64,000 bases of DNA, from assembly GCA_000961765.1 (NCBI GenBank), contig LADT01000055.1:1-64000 (forward strand), read 5' to 3'. The DNA is from Clostridiaceae bacterium BRH_c20a (GTDB lineage Bacteria; Bacillota; Peptococcia; Peptococcales; BICA1-8). The position numbers were made by a program, and so were the translations under genes. The notes beneath the pieces were generated by a model that had not been told where the DNA came from, did no database searches, and saw nothing but the letters and a program-made list of their open reading frames with translations. Positions within the stretch are counted from its first letter, which is position 1. Each line of letters starts with the position of its first letter. This document shows positions 18,164-26,465 of the stretch, one piece after another.

Positions 18164-20479
18164 TTATTTTGAATCATAGAAGTAATCTGTCGACTTGACT
18201 TGATGCAAAAACCTATTTATTTCATCCAGAGAATCAGTCGTACGGTAATCTGATAACGCCTTTAAAACTCTCCTTCGGTATTTCCCTTTAGTACTAATTC
18301 TAAAATCAAGAATTGCAACAACTCCTGTGTCAGTTTCAGATCGAAGCAGCCTTCCCATACCTTGTTTTAATTTAATGATCATTTCAGGAAAAACAATTTT
18401 ATCGATGAAGTACTTTATATCACCAAGTTCTTCTTTTTTGTGTTCAAGTATAGGCGTCGGCGTTGGAAATGGCATATTAACTATGATTAGCGAAGACAAT
18501 ATGTCTCCAGGGCAGTCAACACCTTCCCAAAACGATCCGGTAGCAAAAAGAACACCATTCCTACTTCTTTTGAAAGTTTCAACAATGTTCTTAACGCTCT
18601 TATCCATCTTAATGATAGGAAATTCAATTTGGTCTTTTATTAGTTCATAAATCTTAGAAAGTAATGTATATGATGTAAATAAGATTGCTGTATGCCCTGA
18701 AGTTGCTTTTACCAGCTTCAAGATTTCCTCAGCTAATGCTGCTATATAATCCGTACTTTGTTTATCTGGAAAAGGAACATTTTCGCTTACATATAACAAA
18801 GCATTGTTCCGATAATCAAAGGGTGATTTGCAACTTGTTTCTTTGATATAATCGTCTGATATCTTGTCAATTCCTGTAGTCTGTTTGAAGTAATCAAAGC
18901 CATTATCATCTGATAAGGTTCCAGAAGTTAATATCTTTGGTATCCCATTTCCCCAGAGTAAGCTGCGCATTTGCCGTTCTAGATCTGTTGGTATTGAGAA
19001 AACCGAAACGAACCTTTCGCTACTAGGATTCTCAAGCCAATAAATGATATTTTCATCACGATAGAAAACCTTAACTTGATCAGTAATTTCAGCAATCAAA
19101 ATCTCTAGATTTCTATTTTTAGCGATATCTATTACACAATAGGTTTTAATCTTCTCTATTTGATTAATTATCTTAAGTAACAGTTGCTTTTCATTGTGAC
19201 CAATTACAATTCCTATCTGGGAAGCTTCATCATCAATAGCTTCTGAATTAATTCTTGATGTTAAAGCAGTGAAAAATCTTGATTTGGTGGTTTCTAAGTC
19301 ATCTATCATCTTTTTTGCTGTAGCATAATAAACTTTGTTGCCTTTTAAACTGCTTTTTAATATATTCGCCATTGTATGGACACTCTCACTTGTAAAGCTT
19401 GTCCCTAAAATCTGAATAGCTGCTTCTGTCAGTTTATGCGCTTCATCAAAAATAACTAGTGCATGTTCTGGCAATAAGGTATGCTTTCCCTGGCCTCTCT
19501 TAACCGTATCTGCTAGATAGTAATTGTGATTGCACACTTGGAAGTCGTGAATAGTTGACCTTACATTATCCATGTGTGCAATGTATCTACAGTCTTTATA
19601 ATAAGGGCATGCAATTTCACAAGATTTTGGAACATTGATTTTTTGAGCAACATGGTTTTTTAGACCCTTATACTCATCAAGATCAATACTTCCTTCGAAA
19701 ATTCGCATACCTTTTAACTTTCTTAACAGCTCAATATCTATTTTCTTTTGACTGCTCTTCAAGTAATCCATCAGTCGATCATATCGCATTTGACAGAAAT
19801 AATGATCCTTTCCTTTTCTTAAGACAGCACTCAATGGTTTATCAATGATTCTTTGCTTAATCAAAAGGTCTGAAAGGATTGGCACATAAGTTTTAATTAT
19901 TGCATTTTGCAAATCTATACTTGAAGTCGATATGGCACAGGGAATATAACAGTCTTCCCAATCTAAATAGGTAAATTCTCTTGATTGAATACGCCTTTTT
20001 CTTTCATAGAGGACATATACTATACTAGCAACTAAATATGCAAAAGTCTTTCCAGTACCAACTTCAGCTTCGCAAATTGCAATATGGTTATTTTTTATGC
20101 CTTCATACATAGTTTTGGAAAGCTCAATTTGATTTTCTCTAATGACAAATCCTTTTTCCGTCATTAATTTCCTGAAAATATAATCAATCATTTCTTGAGG
20201 ACTTTCAGGAAGTGCAGCTTTATAATAGGTTGCCTCACTAAGTTTCTCAACAAGCTTATTCTGAATAATCTCGTTAAAGCCTTTTTTACTTCTTAAAACT
20301 GGTTCAATTGCAGCTGCTGAAATATCAATCACATAGTAACTACTAGTAGTCACGTTTTCTTTTATTGCAAAAATATACTTCTTCTCATAGGTAAATAGGT
20401 ACTTCAATTCGTATCTGCATCCACTCTTTTTTAGATACTGATGCATATTCACTTCATCTGTCTGGTTTATCTCAAACAT
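18164..20479 (-). CDS. DinG/XPD-type Fe-S helicase
   Basis: 771 aa. Walker A EVGTGKTFAYL (about residue 141), cysteines for an Fe-S cluster (CEIACPYYKDC and a later C in FQVCNHN), VIFDEAHKL (motif II) and LKQGMGRLLRSE (motif VI) define the DinG/XPD superfamily 2 helicase, 5'-3' on single-stranded DNA. The start is ATG 20479, preceded by GAGGAG; an upstream in-frame ATG at 20560 lacks a ribosome site. It probably serves element DNA processing. A roughly 500-bp untranslated leader precedes it. Confidence 0.9.
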   Translation of the reverse strand: MFEINQTDEVNMHQYLKKSGCRYELKYLFTYEKKYIFAIKENVTTSSYYVIDISAAAIEPVLRSKKGFNEIIQNKLVEKLSEATYYKAALPESPQEMIDYIFRKLMTEKGFVIRENQIELSKTMYEGIKNNHIAICEAEVGTGKTFAYLVASIVYVLYERKRRIQSREFTYLDWEDCYIPCAISTSSIDLQNAIIKTYVPILSDLLIKQRIIDKPLSAVLRKGKDHYFCQMRYDRLMDYLKSSQKKIDIELLRKLKGMRIFEGSIDLDEYKGLKNHVAQKINVPKSCEIACPYYKDCRYIAHMDNVRSTIHDFQVCNHNYYLADTVKRGQGKHTLLPEHALVIFDEAHKLTEAAIQILGTSFTSESVHTMANILKSSLKGNKVYYATAKKMIDDLETTKSRFFTALTSRINSEAIDDEASQIGIVIGHNEKQLLLKIINQIEKIKTYCVIDIAKNRNLEILIAEITDQVKVFYRDENIIYWLENPSSERFVSVFSIPTDLERQMRSLLWGNGIPKILTSGTLSDDNGFDYFKQTTGIDKISDDYIKETSCKSPFDYRNNALLYVSENVPFPDKQSTDYIAALAEEILKLVKATSGHTAILFTSYTLLSKIYELIKDQIEFPIIKMDKSVKNIVETFKRSRNGVLFATGSFWEGVDCPGDILSSLIIVNMPFPTPTPILEHKKEELGDIKYFIDKIVFPEMIIKLKQGMGRLLRSETDTGVVAILDFRISTKGKYRRRVLKALSDYRTTDSLDEINRFLHQVKSTDYFYDSK

Positions 20480-20974
20480 TCTTTTCTCTCCTCGTTTAAT
20501 ATTAAACTTGACAGCACAATGATACGGTGGCCTGCACCGACTGCTGGGAATTTTTATCAACCCACTAGAGCGCAGTCCACCGCATAGTTTCTGCTGTCAA
20601 GCATTTCGTTTGAACAGTAGTTTTTTGTATCAAATTTGTTCTCAACACCCCTGATACTAATAAGGGGATACATCAGGTTGCTTTTGGAAACATCATATAA
20701 GCTGACATGGCTATAAGTTCTCAAGCCAAATGAGCGTTATCCTGTCATTTATTGCAGGCTGCCCAATGCGGTAAGGCGTTCAAGGCAGAAGTATCATTAT
20801 TTATCCCTTTGCTAGTCATCGCAAGTAGCCTTTCCACAGGCTATTAAAAGCCGGATTTAGTCGCTCTCGTCAAAGACGGTCATGGCGCTCCGCTTAGGTT
20901 GCTTGCCTTTTAGGGGCTGCAAAGGTGGTTTTCCTGATATACCGGATATTCAGTTTTCAAGGATCATGAGAAGA
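20480..20974 (-). promoter_or_regulatory. Long leader upstream of the DinG-like gene
   Basis: About 495 bp without a normal-size gene between the sigma-like gene's terminator and the helicase. On the minus strand it holds a hairpin AGCC-N8-GGCT (near 20827-20843), a micro-ORF with ribosome site (20745-20819), a hairpin CCCCT-N10-AGGGG (near 20650-20672) and several short frames closed by stops. The mix of structure and micro-ORF suggests attenuation or another leader-based control; no promoter stands out. Confidence 0.45.
20745..20819 (-). CDS. Micro-ORF, possible 24-aa leader peptide
   Basis: 24 codons (MTSKGINNDTSALNALPHWA, then four more residues) with AAAGG nine bases before the ATG and a TGA stop. 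It sits in the helicase leader between two hairpins. Either a regulatory leader peptide or chance; no homology claim is made. Confidence 0.3.
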   Translation of the reverse strand: MTSKGINNDTSALNALPHWAACNK

Positions 20975-21017
20975 GAAAAAATCCCCCCTCACTTCTAAGC
21001 CGAAAAAGCGAGGGGGG
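20974..21017 (-). terminator. Strong terminator after the sigma-like gene
   Basis: Arms CCCCCCTC (20983-20990) and GAGGGGGG (21010-21017), followed on the minus strand by ATTTTTTC. It lies 24 bp beyond the stop of the sigma-like gene. Confidence 0.88.
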
Positions 21018-21040
21018 TGGCCAACTATTTTTATAGTTTT

Positions 21041-21457
21041 TTAAAAATATTTTTTCAACTTACTCAAAATCTTGTCTTTGCGATAACCAATTGTTGCTCT
21101 TGGAATACCTCTCTCTGCTGATAATTCACGTTCACTTTTTTCATTAAAAAAGAGCTGGATAATTAAATCCAACTCTTCATCTGATAATAGAACGAGGCAT
21201 TCTCGTAACCTTTCGATCATGATTTTTGTTGTAACAAGCTCACAAATATCCTCAACGATTGAGTCTACAAGAATATCTTCTCCTAGTACATCTTCGTAAA
21301 CATTATCCAGTGCTGAATACAGCACCTTCCCATTAACCAGATCTCGCTCTTCCAAGTAGCGCTCACGACGCTCCATCTTAAAATATTCTCTGTACACTTC
21401 TTCTGTAACTTCTTGAATTGAATCTCCAATACGAATACAAAACTTCTTCTTATCCAT
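21041..21457 (-). CDS. Sigma-70 region 4-like regulator
   Basis: 138 aa. The C-terminal third (SDEELDLIIQLFFNEKSERE, then SAERGIPRATIGYRKDKIL) is a region 4-like helix-turn-helix; region 2 is not evident. Similar short sigma-like proteins are found in Tn916-type and clostridial ICEs. The ATG at 21457 follows GGAGG by eight bases; the longer frame from 21499 has no ribosome site. It lies downstream of an ArpU-like gene and its iteron promoter, with two hairpin terminators between, so its expression may depend on read-through. Confidence 0.8.
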   Translation of the reverse strand: MDKKKFCIRIGDSIQEVTEEVYREYFKMERRERYLEERDLVNGKVLYSALDNVYEDVLGEDILVDSIVEDICELVTTKIMIERLRECLVLLSDEELDLIIQLFFNEKSERELSAERGIPRATIGYRKDKILSKLKKYF

Positions 21458-21575
21458 TTTTATAACCTCCAAATTTTGTTTTGTAATTAGTTCAAGCAAA
21501 TTTCGAAGATTATGGCGGATAACGTGCTAACTGGGCTTCCCATCTTTTCATTGGTTTTCTCCTATTTCTGGGCAT

Positions 21576-21609
21576 AGAAAAAGGCCGGAAGTGAAAATCA
21601 CCTCCGGCC
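21576..21609 (-). terminator. Terminator upstream of the sigma-like gene
   Basis: Arms at 21583-21592 and 21600-21609 (GGCCGGA core, G/C-rich) over a short loop, followed on the minus strand by TTTTTC. It is the second of two hairpins between promoter P1 and the sigma-like gene. Confidence 0.82.
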
Positions 21610-21647
21610 ATATCTGCCGTGTATTTATTTGCTATCTGAAAAAGGGC

Positions 21648-21684
21648 ATAAAAATAGCCCCAAAACCAAAATGGTCTTGAGGCT
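21648..21684 (-). terminator. Terminator about 50 nt after promoter P1
   Basis: On the minus strand AGCCTCAAGACC pairs with GGTTTTGGGGCT (arms at both ends of 21656-21684, including wobble pairs), followed by ATTTTTATG. It would stop transcripts from the promoter at 21735-21740 after roughly 75-80 nt. Confidence 0.75.
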
Positions 21685-21734
21685 GTCTCACAAAGTTATT
21701 CAATTATTTTAAGCCATAATTCACCAGCATAGAT

Positions 21735-21802
21735 AGTGTAACATGCTTTATGTCGGATAGCAGTACGGAAACAATCGGGTATTAATCGGGAAATTGTCGG
21801 GG
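21735..21802 (-). promoter_or_regulatory. Promoter P1 with helically phased CGG iterons
   Basis: On the plus strand CGG triplets begin at 21754, 21766, 21776, 21787 and 21798, spaced 12, 10, 11 and 11 bp, mostly inside TCGG(G). On the minus strand they lie just upstream of an extended -10, TG-T-TACACT (21743-21735), with no consensus -35. The same layout occurs at 25150-25227. An activator that binds successive helical turns is the natural reading; the ArpU-like protein encoded next to it is the candidate. Confidence 0.65.
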
Positions 21803-21806
21803 CAAT

Positions 21807-22370
21807 TTATGCCTTGAAAAAGCATGGAATATCAACTTCATTTCCTGTCGTTTCAAACATTCCTCTCATTGAGGGAATAGTATATCCCCACATACATATT
21901 GCAAATAAATCAATCGCTTCTCTTTTCTTATCATAATAAGTACTTCTCTCCATATTCAGTAGTTCCAACATCTGTCTCTCATTATAATTATCGCTTGTTA
22001 AAAACTGCTTGCTTAAAATTTCATAATAGAGCTTCCCATTTTCAGGATAGTCATGTATTTTGCTCATAGCGGATTCAATCAAAGAAATCAGCCATTGTGT
22101 TTCAAATAATGATCTAACCTGTACAGAAAACTTCTCTTGCTCAATGTCTGGTGCAAAGTTAGCCAAATACTCAAGCGCCTCCTCCATTTTTTTACCACTA
22201 TAATATTCAGCGCTTTCACATACCTCTTTCGCACGATTTGATACAGACCATACCACAGGACGGTACATCATCAGAAGCATTTTACTTTTATGTAGGACCG
22301 CTGTGCGATCAATCTTAAGGCCTTGATACATAAATGTACATTGTTTATTAACTTTGCTCTCTTTTCGCAT
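21807..22370 (-). CDS. ArpU-like transcription regulator, copy 1
   Basis: 187 aa. The C-terminal part (NERQMLELLNMERSTYYDKK, then REAIDLFAICMWGYTIPSM) resembles the helix-turn-helix of ArpU-type phage regulators. It is a paralogue of the 25232-25798 protein over its full length. The ATG at 22370 follows AAGGAAAGG; homology with copy 2 (MRKES) supports it over the frame's earlier ATG. Iterons of promoter P1 begin five bases after its stop. A conserved leader hairpin lies about 100 nt upstream of it. Confidence 0.75.
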   Translation of the reverse strand: MRKESKVNKQCTFMYQGLKIDRTAVLHKSKMLLMMYRPVVWSVSNRAKEVCESAEYYSGKKMEEALEYLANFAPDIEQEKFSVQVRSLFETQWLISLIESAMSKIHDYPENGKLYYEILSKQFLTSDNYNERQMLELLNMERSTYYDKKREAIDLFAICMWGYTIPSMRGMFETTGNEVDIPCFFKA

Positions 22371-22460
22371 GATCCCTTTCCTTTCTGTATTTATACAATC
22401 CAAGTAAGCAAGTTTAAAGTATTATTCACAAATGTCTAAATTTCGACCTTATCCGCAATA

Positions 22461-22645
22461 CAAAAAGTCCATAACTTTCCAATGTGAATAGGAAAGTTAT
22501 GGACCTAATAACACTAAACCAGATTGTTAAATTGGTTTACGATATATAGTCGAAACATTTTCTTACATTCAGCATAGGTCTTTTTTGAAGCGTGTGGCTT
22601 CATACTTCGATAGCTTTCATGGCTCATATTTAATTTTTGTGTTGA
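22461..22645 (-). promoter_or_regulatory. Leader element / direct repeat, left copy
   Basis: Left copy of a roughly 185-bp direct repeat that flanks the GTPase gene. A 14-bp perfect stem with a 10-nt loop (22467-22480, 22491-22504) is followed on the minus strand by TTTTTG. About 85 nt earlier on that strand is a 6-bp stem TGAAGC-N5-GCTTCA (22586-22602). A 37-codon frame (22514-22627) crosses it but has no ribosome site. It reads as a structured leader or attenuator before the ArpU-like gene, and also a terminator for the GTPase gene. Confidence 0.65.
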
Positions 22646-22661
22646 ATCAAGTAGCTTTTAT

Positions 22662-24758
22662 TTAAACGTATAAAACATGTAAATCTGCCGCTTTATTAAT
22701 TGCTAATGATAAAGTTTTGATAATTGCATCAATGTAGGCACCTTCATTGATTTCTGCCTTATTAAAATACGGATTACAATTGTTTAGAAATCTATTGAAT
22801 TTCATTCCAAAGCTAAATGAACCTTGGTTTTCAGCATCCATCAATGCTTTAAAATAGAGCATTTGAGCAACAAACTCCAAAGGATTAAAGTACCCACTGT
22901 TAATGATTATTTCGTTCAGGCGTTTATTTCCATCACTTACTTTAAACACTCCACCCTTATACTCTACAGCTGTATCTAATACTTTTGATATAAAATCCTT
23001 TGTTACAAAGTTTTTAAGATTGCCTGGAAAATTCACTGAGAATGACTTGCAATTATAAAAGTATTCTTCAATAATATTAGATGTATACCCATTACCATTC
23101 TTTAACCTCCTGCGTAGAGCATTATAAGCATTTCCATGTGGAGTTTTACCCACACTATCTGCTATATCACGAAGAGATGGTTCAAATACTTTTTTCTCGA
23201 TTTCTGGAAGAGCTAATGTATTCAAAACAAGCTTCTTTACAGCATCTTCATTAATACATGGTAAAATATTTGACTCTCCACTATTTGACAGAACAAATTT
23301 TATTTTCACAGCATTAGCTTGTAGGTGCTGTGTCATTTCTTCAACCATAGTTCTTATAGCATTAATAGCATTATACTCTACTAAAAGCTCCCTAGTCATA
23401 TTGTTATCCTTTTTCAGATAACACGGCAAAGACAGTATTTCAGAAGATTTCCTATTCTTATGCTGTGATTTCTGTAACTCTTCTCTAATAGTAGCCATTT
23501 TCTCATTAACTTTTTTCTTTATTTCATTAAAAGATAAAACTTCATTGGAAACTTCTATCGATAGCGGATCTTCACTACTGAGTTCTTTGTTCAACGCGTC
23601 TATAAAAAGGTCAACCTTATTATTCAGAATGAACACTGGTATTTGCTTATTGTATTTCTTCATAGAGTTAGAATAAAGTTCTCTCAGCTTTGCTTCATTG
23701 GTATCTCCTGTAAGTGGGCAGACTAGCATTAATGCATCATAATTGATACCATATAAAAGTTCAGTAAAATATTCAAAATTATCCTCGTCACCAGAATTAG
23801 TATGATATAGGCCTCTTGTATCATATATTCCAATTGCTATTTTTCCATCCTTGCCCATAAACACATTTTTTGTATTCTCTTTGGATTTAATCATCTCTGC
23901 AATTTTTTCATGTATTGGTGTATACATCACTATTTCAGAACAAAGCACCTCAATTGATAGCCTGTCCCCTTTTCGCAAGTCATTTGAGGTAAACATTGCA
24001 TCAACAAATTCACTACTAGACTCTTGTTCATCTAGATTAATCACATAATAATAATACCCATCGTTTGAGATATCATCATTTTGGAAGTAATTGAAAAACA
24101 AAGACTTCAAAGAGTGGTTTACACTATTCCATATATCCCATAATTGATCTAGAATATTTTTATCTAGCTGATCAAACGATTTTTCTACTTCACTCCTTAT
24201 TGCTCCGAACAATTTTGCAGAGTTGTCCTTCACTTCTATATTTCCCAAGTTGTTCTTAGCTGTGTTGTAGATAGAATAGCTGTTTTTATAAAAATCATTA
24301 TTTTCTAACACATTTGAAACTTCCATCGCCAACTTGTCAATTTCATCCTCAGTAAGAAATGAAAGTATTGCTCTCGAATTAACTTTTGTTGTTATCTCAG
24401 CTAGCAAAAAAGTAATAAAATCCTCATTTGCCTTACCTGAAACATAAGCTACAATTTTCCCATTGTCACGCACCACTTTTGACATAGATACAACAATAAG
24501 ATCGATAAAATCTTGTCTTTCAAAGATGTCATCTCTTAATTTAACCGCAACAATTATTTCATTAACTAGAGCTTCTGAATAAACCACTACCCGTTCCTTT
24601 AATGTAGAATTTGTCTCTCCAACACTTTTGCCAATGATTTTCTTTGCTCTTGGTGATGCAAATGTACTAGTGATTTCACTTTTACCATCACCAGTCCCTC
24701 CAGCAACACCGATTGTTCTAACATTTGGTGTTAAATTCACATGATTCAAATTTCCCAT
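22662..24758 (-). CDS. Large P-loop GTPase of unknown role
   Basis: 698 aa. Walker A GGTGDGKS (residues 20-27), a DTRG motif at about 312 (G3, in IGIYDTRGLY) and NKVD at about 381 (G4) define a GTPase with an unusually long, mostly helical insertion between G1 and G3. The C-terminal 300 residues are unrecognised. No transmembrane segment is visible. AAGGAG precedes the ATG. It is transcribed with the two ArpU-like genes and enclosed by direct repeats. A dynamin-like or other switch function is possible, but I do not recognise the family. Confidence 0.7.
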   Translation of the reverse strand: MGNLNHVNLTPNVRTIGVAGGTGDGKSEITSTFASPRAKKIIGKSVGETNSTLKERVVVYSEALVNEIIVAVKLRDDIFERQDFIDLIVVSMSKVVRDNGKIVAYVSGKANEDFITFLLAEITTKVNSRAILSFLTEDEIDKLAMEVSNVLENNDFYKNSYSIYNTAKNNLGNIEVKDNSAKLFGAIRSEVEKSFDQLDKNILDQLWDIWNSVNHSLKSLFFNYFQNDDISNDGYYYYVINLDEQESSSEFVDAMFTSNDLRKGDRLSIEVLCSEIVMYTPIHEKIAEMIKSKENTKNVFMGKDGKIAIGIYDTRGLYHTNSGDEDNFEYFTELLYGINYDALMLVCPLTGDTNEAKLRELYSNSMKKYNKQIPVFILNNKVDLFIDALNKELSSEDPLSIEVSNEVLSFNEIKKKVNEKMATIREELQKSQHKNRKSSEILSLPCYLKKDNNMTRELLVEYNAINAIRTMVEEMTQHLQANAVKIKFVLSNSGESNILPCINEDAVKKLVLNTLALPEIEKKVFEPSLRDIADSVGKTPHGNAYNALRRRLKNGNGYTSNIIEEYFYNCKSFSVNFPGNLKNFVTKDFISKVLDTAVEYKGGVFKVSDGNKRLNEIIINSGYFNPLEFVAQMLYFKALMDAENQGSFSFGMKFNRFLNNCNPYFNKAEINEGAYIDAIIKTLSLAINKAADLHVLYV

Positions 24759-24789
24759 AACAATATCTCCTTTTTTTGTTTTATTTACA

Positions 24790-24975
24790 AAACAAAAAGT
24801 CCGCAGATTCCCTATGTGAATAGGAAAGCTACGGACATATATTTATAGACAAATTCTCAGTAAAGAGAAATTCATTAATATCGTCGCAACACTTTCAAAC
24901 CTTCAGCATAGTTCTTTTTGAAGCGGGTAGCTTCATACTTCGACTGCTTTTTATTTTGTATATTTTAATTTACCA
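24790..24975 (-). promoter_or_regulatory. Leader element / direct repeat, right copy
   Basis: Right copy of the repeat at 22461-22645. The stem is at 24799-24812 and 24823-24836 with loop TATGTGAATA; 9 of 10 loop bases equal the left copy while the stem differs by paired changes. TTTTTG follows on the minus strand. The second stem TGAAGC-N5-GCTTCA is at 24919-24935. A minus-strand remnant frame here reads KKQSKYEATRFKKNYAEGLK and then VLRRY-stop, with no start codon; the left copy carries a one-base shift in the same place. It is the leader of the GTPase gene. Confidence 0.65.
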
Positions 24976-25149
24976 TAAATATGAATGCCTGTAAATGGTT
25001 TTATGCAAATACTTTAGAAGACTACATCCCATTACTATTGCATATGGTCAATTTCAGCTTCTCAACAGACAATAGAATCTGACTTCCTATCCATCGCAAT
25101 CATCATCCCATTATTCAATAAGTGATAGCTATAATTCACCAGTATAGAT

Positions 25150-25227
25150 AGTGTAACATGTCGTTTGTCCGAAAGCAGTAGGGATTCAGTCGGAACTTTA
25201 TCGGGTTATAGTCGGGAAATAGTCGGG
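25150..25227 (-). promoter_or_regulatory. Promoter P2 with helically phased CGG iterons
   Basis: CGG triplets begin at 25191, 25202, 25213 and 25224, exactly 11 bp apart, with degenerate units near 25170 and 25181. The minus-strand extended -10 TG-T-TACACT lies at 25158-25150, with surrounding sequence nearly identical to promoter P1. It would drive the leader and GTPase gene to its left. About 390 bp separate it from the GTPase start; apart from the leader element I see no gene there. Confidence 0.65.
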
Positions 25228-25231
25228 GCAT

Positions 25232-25798
25232 TTATAACTTGAAAAAGTTTGGTATTTCTATAGACTCTCCGGCTGCTATTCCAAATAATCCTCTCATTGA
25301 TGGAATTGTATAACCCCAAAGGCAAACTGCAAATAAATCAATCGCTTCTTTCTTTTTGTCATAATAAGAACTTCGCTCCATGTTGAGCACTTCAAGCATT
25401 TCTTGCTCAGTATATTTATAAACGGTTAAATACTGTTTGCTAAGTATTTCATGATATATTTTCCCGTTATCAGGATACTCATAAATTTTGTTCATTGTGC
25501 TGTCAACCAATGAAATCAGCCACTGTGTTTCGAATAAGGATCTAACTTTCTCTGAAAACTTTTCCTGTTCTGTATCTGGCGCGTAGTTAGCCAAATACTC
25601 CAGCGCTTCCTCCATCTGCTTACTACAATAGATTTCAGCGCTCTCACAGACCTCAAGAACTCGGTTTGAAGCTGACCAAACCACTGGCCTATATATTTTC
25701 ATAAGTAGCTTAGTTTTATGTAAAACCATATCTCGATCTATATTCAGACCTTTATACATTAACGCACATTGTTTCATTACCCGACTCTCTTTTCTCAT
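25232..25798 (-). CDS. ArpU-like transcription regulator, copy 2
   Basis: 188 aa, paralogue of the 21807-22370 protein; the two share MRKES, the YRPVVWS-S-NR core and the STYY/SSYYDKKKEAIDLFA helix-turn-helix segment. GGAAGG precedes the ATG. A consensus promoter (TTGACA, 18 bp, TATAAT) reads into it from the divergent control region. It is the first gene of the leftward early operon, so it is probably made when the ImmR-like repressor is lost and then activates the iteron promoters. Confidence 0.75.
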   Translation of the reverse strand: MRKESRVMKQCALMYKGLNIDRDMVLHKTKLLMKIYRPVVWSASNRVLEVCESAEIYCSKQMEEALEYLANYAPDTEQEKFSEKVRSLFETQWLISLVDSTMNKIYEYPDNGKIYHEILSKQYLTVYKYTEQEMLEVLNMERSSYYDKKKEAIDLFAVCLWGYTIPSMRGLFGIAAGESIEIPNFFKL

Positions 25799-25860
25799 TG
25801 TATCTACCTTCCTTATATTTCATGTTGACTATAGGCAACAAGTAGTGGTATATTGATTAC

Positions 25861-25939
25861 GAACGAAGTTGCACGTTCTGTATTCAAATTATACACGAAC
25901 ATACTTTCGCTTGTCAATCGAAATATTATGAACTATGTT
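25861..25939. promoter_or_regulatory. Divergent promoters with shared -35, and operator
   Basis: Leftward: TTGACA (25917-25912), 18-bp spacer, TATAAT (25893-25888). Rightward: TTGTCA (25911-25916), 17 bp, TATGTT (25934-25939). The two -35 boxes overlap back to back. An inverted repeat GAACG-N8-CGTTC (25861-25878) and a CGAAC half-site (25896-25900) are likely operators for the ImmR-like protein, downstream of and within the leftward promoter. Confidence 0.8.
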
Positions 25940-25977
25940 GCATGAATAATGCATCAAAATAGGAAGGAGTCAAAATC

Positions 25978-26400
25978 ATGTTGTTTGGTGATAAAATTAA
26001 AGAACTCAGGAATTTGGCAGAAATGAGTCAGCAGGAGTTAGCTAATAAGACAGGTCTTTCATTGCGTTCAATTCAGAACTACGAAAGCAATCAGCGATAT
26101 CCAAAAGATGTCGCCATACTGAATATGCTGTGTATAGCTTTAAGCACAACTATAGAAGAACTCATGAAAGAAGAAGACAATTTTATCCAAGAAGCAACTT
26201 CTAAATATGGTACCCGTGGTAAAAAAGATGCGAAAATACTTGTTGAAGAGCTTAGTGGTTTATTTGCAGGAGGCGAATTAAACGAAGAAGATAAAGACAA
26301 AGTATTTAGAGCCATTACAGATATGTATTGGAAGGCAAAAGATAACAATAAAAAATATACCCCTAATAAATACAAAAAGAACAGCGAGTCAAATGAATAG
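25978..26400 (+). CDS. XRE-family repressor (ImmR-like)
   Basis: 140 aa. An N-terminal helix-turn-helix (LRNLAEMSQQELANKTGLSL, then RSIQNYESNQRYP) is of the Cro/C1 type; the C-terminal part is charged. GGAAGGAG precedes the ATG. It is followed by an ImmA-like metalloprotease gene and faces the leftward early operon, the arrangement of ImmR/ImmA in ICEBs1. It probably keeps ICE genes silent until cleaved; this is inferred by analogy. Confidence 0.88.
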   Translation: MLFGDKIKELRNLAEMSQQELANKTGLSLRSIQNYESNQRYPKDVAILNMLCIALSTTIEELMKEEDNFIQEATSKYGTRGKKDAKILVEELSGLFAGGELNEEDKDKVFRAITDMYWKAKDNNKKYTPNKYKKNSESNE

Positions 26401-26465
26401 CCACTGTCCGTTTTTCGGGATAGTCTATTTGTTATACTTATTATGTTGGGGGAGGTGAACTTTTC

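Noticed and set aside
22514-22627. 37-codon minus-strand frame (MSHESYRSMKP...) in the left repeat
   Set aside because: There is no ribosome site, and the right copy has a one-base difference that breaks the frame; the shared block is better explained as RNA structure or a decayed gene end.
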